A DNA stretch of 61,672 nt from RGIG9060 sp045645985 (lineage in GTDB: Bacteria > Spirochaetota > Spirochaetia > Treponematales > Treponemataceae). A program made the translations under genes and the position numbers. The DNA lies in NCBI GenBank assembly GCA_045645985.1, contig JAZRJV010000012.1, positions 1-61,672 on the forward strand. Reading direction: 5' to 3'. The notes below the pieces were generated by a model. It did not search any database and was not told where the DNA came from. It saw only the letters and a list, made by a program, of their open reading frames with translations. Below, piece after piece: positions 56,892 through 61,672 of the stretch (the first letter of the stretch is position 1; each line of letters starts with the position of its first letter).

Positions 56892-58598
56892 TTATTTTTT
56901 TATCAAATCTTTGAACATTGCATGGCGTCGTTCATCTTGCATAAGAAGATTCAATTTGAACTGACCATCTCTTGAACCTTGATCGATACAACGAGCTTTA
57001 AATGTTTCAAAAGATTCTTTTTGCATTACAAATGAAACTGGTTCTTTCAAGCGGAAAGAATCTCTTTTTGCTTCGTATTCAATGTTGATTTCTTTTAGTT
57101 TTTTATCAACAATTTTTGAAAATTCATCTGCTTGTTTTTGAAGTTCATCAAGTGGTTTATCGTTATCTGCAAATTCATAGTATAAGTTATAAACTGAATT
57201 TTCTACATCAGCAAATCCTACAAAGAATCTTACTTCAATTCCTGTGTCTTTTTCTGTTTGTTTTACAGCTTCAATGAATTGTTTTTCGTGAAGTTTTTCA
57301 CCTGTCATTGAAATAATTCCGTTAATTTTTTGGATAAATTGAATTGTAGGAATTTTTCCAAAGAAACCAGTTACTTCAACTAAGTCGTTCATGTTATAGC
57401 GATAAAGTCCTGCGTAAGTTGTTACAAAAATTGAATATCGTTTGCCTTTTTCAAGTTCATGAAGTTGTAAGAATTTTGGATTAGGATTGTCCAAATCATC
57501 TGCGCTAATAAATTCAAAATAGTGCATGTGTGGGAACAATACTGTATCATCTTGACCATTAAGAACAAGACCTGCACGACATTCTGAAGCAAAGTAACCA
57601 AATTCTTGGTGGTTCATGTGTTCTGGGAAAGAATCCTTGAATTTATCCATGTAAACATGTGTGTTTCCACATTTCCAAGTTGTTAAAACTTGAATATTTG
57701 GCCAGTAGTGTTTTGGTAAAATTACTGGATATTTTTCTTTTAATGCTCTAAGTTCTGCAGCACGAGCTGGGTTTGGTTTGAAAGATGCTTCAATTACAGC
57801 TCTGATTTCTGGTTCGATGTTTAAGTCTTTGCTTAAAGTTCCGTTTTCAATATCAGTAACATAAGAATCAAAGAATTCATTTACATTGTTTTGCATTTCT
57901 ACGATTGTAGATGGGTTTGCTGTTACAAGAAGGTGAACATCTTGTTCGATACCTGTTCTCATGATTGTATAGTAACGAGCTTTATAATCTTTGATTGCAA
58001 AAACTTCATTATTTTCTGCGTAAAGTCCTTTGATAAATTCAGGACAGTCACGACGAGTAACACCAGAAACTGAACCGTAAACTGTTCCGTCTGGAGCATT
58101 TCCTTCGATAGCTTTTCCTACGATAGAAGTACATTTGTTTTCAAAAACTTTTGGTCTGTGCATTTGGAAAGAGTGAAGCCAAAGTTTTGTCATTTTACTA
58201 TAAACATTTGAGTAATATTCATTTGTAATAGGAATCCATTTTGGTTCTTTTGTTGTTCCTGAAGTTGTAGCATACATCATTGGTTTTCCAGGGAAAAGAA
58301 TATTTTCTTCACCTTGTTTGTGGCGTTCAATCATTGGGCGTAAATCTTCGTAATCTGTTGCTGGTACATTTTTTTGCCAAAGAGCAAATAATTCATCTGC
58401 ATTTTTTGCTTTCAAAATTTCTGCATAGTTGTGTTGTTTTCCCCATTCAGAATCCTTTGCATATTCCAAAATTCCACGCAAAGTTTTTTCTGTTGTTTTC
58501 TTACAGTTCTTTGAAGCTTTTTTTACTTTGTTGTATTGAATTTTTCCAACAAGTCCTAAAGCTAATTTAATTTTTAGAGAACCTTTTAGTTTAGCCAT
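56892..58598 (-). CDS. GH3-family acyl-adenylating enzyme
   Basis: 568 residues. The adenylate-forming P-loop YATTSGTTKEPKWIP (110-124) and the later TYAGLYRYNMNDLVEVTGFF and TGEKLHEKQFIEAV are landmarks of the GH3 family (auxin-conjugating enzymes in plants; ANL superfamily). The bacterial members are little studied; they should activate a carboxylic acid with ATP and join it to an amine. Substrate unknown. AAGGATGG lies before the ATG. The region upstream contains the TGACATTTT palindromes that may regulate it. Confidence 0.85.
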   Translation of the reverse strand: MAKLKGSLKIKLALGLVGKIQYNKVKKASKNCKKTTEKTLRGILEYAKDSEWGKQHNYAEILKAKNADELFALWQKNVPATDYEDLRPMIERHKQGEENILFPGKPMMYATTSGTTKEPKWIPITNEYYSNVYSKMTKLWLHSFQMHRPKVFENKCTSIVGKAIEGNAPDGTVYGSVSGVTRRDCPEFIKGLYAENNEVFAIKDYKARYYTIMRTGIEQDVHLLVTANPSTIVEMQNNVNEFFDSYVTDIENGTLSKDLNIEPEIRAVIEASFKPNPARAAELRALKEKYPVILPKHYWPNIQVLTTWKCGNTHVYMDKFKDSFPEHMNHQEFGYFASECRAGLVLNGQDDTVLFPHMHYFEFISADDLDNPNPKFLQLHELEKGKRYSIFVTTYAGLYRYNMNDLVEVTGFFGKIPTIQFIQKINGIISMTGEKLHEKQFIEAVKQTEKDTGIEVRFFVGFADVENSVYNLYYEFADNDKPLDELQKQADEFSKIVDKKLKEINIEYEAKRDSFRLKEPVSFVMQKESFETFKARCIDQGSRDGQFKLNLLMQDERRHAMFKDLIKK

Positions 58599-58687
58599 AA
58601 AATACCATCCTTAATGTAAACACTTAGATTTTTTATTTTCTAAAAAGTGAGTGAAAATTATTTTCAGCACACAACTAGAAAACATTT

Positions 58688-58711
58688 TGACATTTTCATA
58701 TTAAAATGTCA
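58688..58711. promoter_or_regulatory. Perfect palindrome, candidate operator
   Basis: TGACATTTT (58688-58696), 6-bp spacer, AAAATGTCA (58703-58711). Related half sites follow: AAATGTC (58745-58751) with GACATTT (58757-58763), and TTGACATTTT (58805-58814) which covers the -35 box of the phosphohexomutase promoter. The 240-bp space between the divergent genes has no ORF. Confidence 0.55.
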
Positions 58712-58804
58712 TTTTATAATTCCTATTGTATTCTTCTTATGCTGAAATGTCAATACGACATTTTTGTATATTTTTGTCAATGATTTTAGAGTTTTTTTAT
58801 TAAA

Positions 58805-58833
58805 TTGACATTTTACAAACAACTTTCTATTAT
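58805..58833 (+). promoter_or_regulatory. Promoter of the phosphohexomutase gene, predicted leaderless
   Basis: Perfect TTGACA (58805-58810), 17-bp spacer, TATTAT (58828-58833), then 6 bases (AAACTT) to the ATG at 58840. No Shine-Dalgarno. Confidence 0.7.
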
Positions 58834-58839
58834 AAACTT

Positions 58840-60720
58840 ATGAACAATTTATTAGAACTTTCAAACGAACAAATTATTTCTTCACTTTCTAAAATGATTT
58901 TATCCGCTTCTGGTTGGCGAACTGTTTTTGCTCTTTCTGGAGAAGAACAAGATTCTACAGATAAAATTTCTGTAGATTTTTCAGGAATTTCACTTTTGAT
59001 TGGAAAATCATTTTGTTCTTGGTTTTCAAAAGAATTTCCGCAAATTGAAAAACCTCGAATCGCTTTAGCTTGTGACACTCGTCCAACTGGAAAAACTATC
59101 GCTGATTTCGTTTTGCGCTCTGTAATTTCTTGCGGATTTGATATTCGCTATGTTGGAGTTGCTTCTGCACCTGAAGTTATGGCTTATGCTCGAAAACTTG
59201 ACGGATTTATCTATATTTCTGCAAGTCATAATCCCATCGGGCATAACGGAATTAAATTCGGTTTGAACGATGGTGGAGTAATTGACGGCGAAAAATCAAA
59301 AGTTCTAATTGAAAGTTTTAAATCTCTTTGTAATCAAGATGATGCAAGTGAAATTGCAAAAAAACTTTTTTCATCTTGTAACGAAGATTTGCTAAAAAAA
59401 GTTTACCAAGAATCTGAATTTTACAAAAAAGAATGTTTGCAAAGTTATACTGAATTTTTTTCTGAAATTACAGCCGCTTCAACTGATAAAAATATTCAAA
59501 ATCAAATTTTTTCTTCTATAAAAAAATCTATGCAAGAAAATCCAATTTCAGTTGCTTGTGATTTAAACGGAAGTGCAAGATGTCTTTCTATTGATTCATC
59601 AATTTTTGAACAAAATCAAATTCCATTTTTTACTATAAATGATAAAGCCTTTGAAATTGCCCACGAAATTATCCCTGAGCCAGAAAATCTAGTTTACTGC
59701 GCCGATTTTATGAAAAAACTTCACGACGAAGGAAATTCAACTGTAAAATTAGGTTATATGCCAGATTGTGATGGCGACAGAGGAAATATCGTTTATTGGA
59801 GTGACGAAAATCAACCAAAAATTTTAAAAGCACAAGAAGTTTTTTCACTTTCAGTTTTATCTGAACTTGCTTTTATGGATTATTTGGCAGATAAATTTCC
59901 GCAATTTCAAACTGAAAAAAAAGCAATTTCTGTAAACGATCCAACTTCCATGCGAATCGAAGAAATTGCAGCTTGTTTTGGTGCAAAAGTTTGTAGAGCC
60001 GAAGTAGGCGAGGCAAATGTTGTAAATCTTGCAAGAATTTTACGACAAGAAGGCTATCAGGTAAGAATTTTAGGTGAAGGTTCTAACGGTGGCACAATTA
60101 CAAATCCAGCCGCAGTTCGAGATCCAATCAACACAATTTTTGCCTTGTTAAAATTACTTTGCATAAAAGACGAAGTTTTACCAAACGGAAAAGTTGTTTT
60201 AGGTTTATTCCATCGCTGGTGCAAATATTCAGGAAATGAATCTTCATATAAAGAAGATTTTTCTCTTGATGATGTTTTTGCAACTTTACCAAAATATGTT
60301 ACAACTGGAGTTTCAGAATCTCGCGCGATTTTGCATATAAAAACTTCAGACCATAGCGAATTAAAAGCAAAATATCAGAAAAATTTTGAAAATTTTTGGC
60401 AAGAAAAAAAATCTTATCTTTTGGAACGCTACGGAATTTATTCTTATCAAGCGGTTTGTAACAATGGAACAAAACAAACTAATAATTTAACTGATTTTTC
60501 TGTTTCTGCAAAAGGTGGATTAAAAATTATCTTCTATAATGAAGAAAAAAATCCAATTTCATTTATCTGGATGCGGGGAAGTGGAACAGAAAGTGCCTTT
60601 AGAGTTATGTGCGATGTAAAAGTTCTTGAAAATTCAGAATCATCTATTGGTGATGCAATCAGTTTTGAAAAAGAACTTTTAGAATTTCACTCAGATTTGA
60701 TAAAACTTTCTGACAAATAA
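58840..60720 (+). CDS. Phosphoglucomutase/phosphomannomutase family protein
   Basis: 626 residues. The catalytic phosphoserine lies in SASHNPIGHNGIKF (Ser-129), the metal loop is DCDGDR (309-314), sugar-binding GEGSNGG is present and the C-terminal phosphate-binding loop is RGSGTESAFRVM. It should interconvert hexose-1- and 6-phosphates. It is longer than E. coli PGM, because of insertions in the middle domains, and matches the long spirochaete variety. Its start is predicted leaderless and the -35 box overlaps an operator half site. Confidence 0.85.
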   Translation: MNNLLELSNEQIISSLSKMILSASGWRTVFALSGEEQDSTDKISVDFSGISLLIGKSFCSWFSKEFPQIEKPRIALACDTRPTGKTIADFVLRSVISCGFDIRYVGVASAPEVMAYARKLDGFIYISASHNPIGHNGIKFGLNDGGVIDGEKSKVLIESFKSLCNQDDASEIAKKLFSSCNEDLLKKVYQESEFYKKECLQSYTEFFSEITAASTDKNIQNQIFSSIKKSMQENPISVACDLNGSARCLSIDSSIFEQNQIPFFTINDKAFEIAHEIIPEPENLVYCADFMKKLHDEGNSTVKLGYMPDCDGDRGNIVYWSDENQPKILKAQEVFSLSVLSELAFMDYLADKFPQFQTEKKAISVNDPTSMRIEEIAACFGAKVCRAEVGEANVVNLARILRQEGYQVRILGEGSNGGTITNPAAVRDPINTIFALLKLLCIKDEVLPNGKVVLGLFHRWCKYSGNESSYKEDFSLDDVFATLPKYVTTGVSESRAILHIKTSDHSELKAKYQKNFENFWQEKKSYLLERYGIYSYQAVCNNGTKQTNNLTDFSVSAKGGLKIIFYNEEKNPISFIWMRGSGTESAFRVMCDVKVLENSESSIGDAISFEKELLEFHSDLIKLSDK

Positions 60721-60801
60721 TATAATGAAAATTTTTAGTGCATTGTCAAAAAAAATAAAATATGCTAACATAAAACAAATTTACTGTTTAAGAGGTTTCA
60801 G

Positions 60802-61209
60802 ATGGGAGTTCGCGGAGAATTATATACAACACAAGTTGTTTTAGACAACAGAACATATTTTTTTAATGTAAAAGAAAACCGCACCGGTGATGTCTTTTTG
60901 CAGGTTGTAGAAAGTAAAAGCAAAAATGGTGAAGATTTTGACCGTCACGCAATCGTAATTTTTGCAGAGGAAATGCAAAAGTTTTGCAAAGGTTTTGAAA
61001 ATTCATTAGCATTTATAGAAAAGAATCAAAAAGAACAAAAAAAGAAAGCTGCCGAAAAAAAAGCAAGTAAAGCTGCAAAATCTGGTGAATCTTCTGGTCG
61101 CAAAATAATGAAAAAGAAATCTTCAGAAGATAATAAAAAAACTGAAGATGCCGGAGTTAAGCGTACAGGAAAAGTACATGTTGTTTCAAAAAGAACAACA
61201 AAAGAATAG
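60802..61209 (+). CDS. PUR-domain (DUF3276/BpuR-like) nucleic-acid-binding protein with Lys-rich tail
   Basis: 135 residues. Residues 1-75 match the PUR-alpha fold of Borrelia BpuR and Bacteroides DUF3276: RGELYTTQVVLDNRTYFFNV, then GDVFLQVVESKSKNGEDFDR and HAIVIFAEEMQKF. Residues 76-135 are strongly basic (KKKAAEKKASKAAKSG, KKKSSEDNKK), like a histone H1 tail, and absent from BpuR as I know it. It probably binds ssDNA and RNA and may regulate its targets. AAGAGG precedes the ATG. Confidence 0.82.
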   Translation: MGVRGELYTTQVVLDNRTYFFNVKENRTGDVFLQVVESKSKNGEDFDRHAIVIFAEEMQKFCKGFENSLAFIEKNQKEQKKKAAEKKASKAAKSGESSGRKIMKKKSSEDNKKTEDAGVKRTGKVHVVSKRTTKE

Positions 61210-61236
61210 TTTGTAAAATTTTTACGGAGGGATTTT

Positions 61237-61557
61237 ATGGCATTCATAGATAAAGTTAAAGATTTTATGGATAAGAGTGTTGAAGTTTCAAAAACTGCCT
61301 TAACAAAAGCAGGTGAAGCTGTTCAAGATTTTGGTGATAAAAGTGTTACAAAGATTGAAATAAAAAAGCTTGAATCAAAACAAGAAAAACTTTTCTGTGA
61401 GTTAGGTTCATTTGTTTATAATAAGTTTTATACTGAAAATATTGATAATATGTCGTCTTCTGATGAGTCAATTCAGTCAATAATTTCAAAAATAAACGAA
61501 GTTAAAAGCCAAATTGCTTCAAAAAATGAAGAATTAGAAAAAAAAGACGAAAAATAA
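61237..61557 (+). CDS. Small coiled-coil protein of unknown function
   Basis: 106 residues, soluble. Predicted long helices throughout (residues 1-30 amphipathic; 35-60 and 80-106 heptad-like, KINEVKSQIASKNEELEKKDEK). No signal peptide, no known motif. GGAGGG lies directly before the ATG. It follows the PUR gene by 27 bases and is probably on the same transcript. A small structural or phage-shock-like role is possible but not supported by a motif. Confidence 0.65.
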   Translation: MAFIDKVKDFMDKSVEVSKTALTKAGEAVQDFGDKSVTKIEIKKLESKQEKLFCELGSFVYNKFYTENIDNMSSSDESIQSIISKINEVKSQIASKNEELEKKDEK

Positions 61558-61599
61558 CAAAAAAAATAAAAAAAAAGTGAAAAAAATAAAAAAAAGCTG

Positions 61600-61629
61600 T
61601 TGACAAAAAAAAGTGAAATATGATAGAGT
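61600..61629 (+). promoter_or_regulatory. Candidate promoter at the window edge
   Basis: TTGACA (61600-61605), 18-bp spacer, TAGAGT (61624-61629). No start codon follows inside the window; the transcript would begin with the hairpin at 61642-61667. The 40 bases upstream are an A-rich tract. Confidence 0.4.
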
Positions 61630-61641
61630 AATCAGCGTCGC

Positions 61642-61667
61642 CGATAAACACTAAGTAGTGAATATCG
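61642..61667 (+). other. Symmetric hairpin at the start of an unseen transcript
   Basis: CGATA-AA-CACTA-AG-TAGTG-AA-TATCG pairs CGATA (61642-61646) with TATCG (61663-61667) and CACTA (61649-61653) with TAGTG (61656-61660). It could be the 5' end of an mRNA leader or of a small RNA continuing beyond the window. Confidence 0.3.
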
Positions 61668-61672
61668 CAGAT

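Overview
The window is AT-rich bacterial chromosome that most resembles a Treponema-type spirochaete (Spirochaetota, diderm). Pointers are a FliG of the FliG1 type outside a flagellar operon, SpoVG and a PUR-domain nucleic-acid-binding protein, a DUF115/MptE-like protein of the kind linked to flagellin modification, a DUF4912 protein paired with a GH57-like protein, LolA with several lipoproteins, an N-terminal HTH fused to PTS EIIA, and the pairing of AsnRS with GatCAB. Species cannot be fixed from sequence alone. No prophage, insertion sequence or CRISPR array was seen.

Layout. 1-3.1 kb (mostly minus): the 5' part of a sugar-type ABC solute-binding lipoprotein, a PptA-like tautomerase behind a hairpin-rich leader, and asnS. 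3.2-10.4 kb (plus): an exported beta-rich protein, citrate synthase, rsuA, a three-gene ABC-2 exporter and a YugP-type metalloprotease. 10.45-11.34 kb: almost 1 kb of nested hairpin repeats including an exact 110-bp direct duplication. 11.4-17 kb: lolA-rodZ-rimO-pcrA. 17-22.8 kb: gatCAB, a degenerate aminotransferase-like protein, a small membrane protein and fliG1. 22.8-23.1 kb: another copy of the hairpin repeat, inverted. 23.2-28.1 kb: rplU-prp-rpmA-obg-nadD-yqeK-LCP-rsfS. 28.2-30 kb: an aspartate-rich 81-residue protein, ispE, spoVG and tRNA-Gln. 30-39.4 kb: L25, tilS, ftsH, a TPR/calcium-loop protein, an HtrA-like lipoprotein and lepA. 39.4-42.6 kb (minus): DUF115 and a PpiD/SurA-like protein. 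42.7-43.9 kb: tRNA-Asp and a KamA/EpmB-like radical SAM enzyme. 43.9-49.4 kb (minus): a SpoIIE phosphatase, the GH57-like protein, DUF4912 and an RluA-family synthase. 49.4-61.6 kb: envelope proteins (transglutaminase-like, beta-propeller, degenerate M23), HTH-EIIA, cdd, mnmA, plsC, a HAD hydrolase, a GH3-family enzyme, a phosphohexomutase, a PUR protein and a coiled-coil protein.

Themes. Translation and RNA modification dominate (asnS, gatCAB with tRNA-Gln, rsuA, an RluA-type synthase, rimO, tilS, mnmA, L21/L27/L25, prp, obg, rsfS, lepA). A second theme is envelope quality control (LolA, RodZ, FtsH, an HtrA-like lipoprotein, a PpiD/SurA-like protein, LCP).

The most striking signal is in the promoters. 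Ten genes with no Shine-Dalgarno sequence have a sigma-70 type promoter with an exactly 17-bp spacer whose -10 hexamer ends only 6-8 bases before the ATG, so the predicted transcript starts at or next to the start codon. Genes with a good Shine-Dalgarno sequence in the same window have ordinary leaders. This suggests systematic use of leaderless mRNAs. Several proteins keep a family fold while losing catalytic residues (aminotransferase-like, GH57-like, M23-like), and MnmA has an unusual cysteine arrangement.
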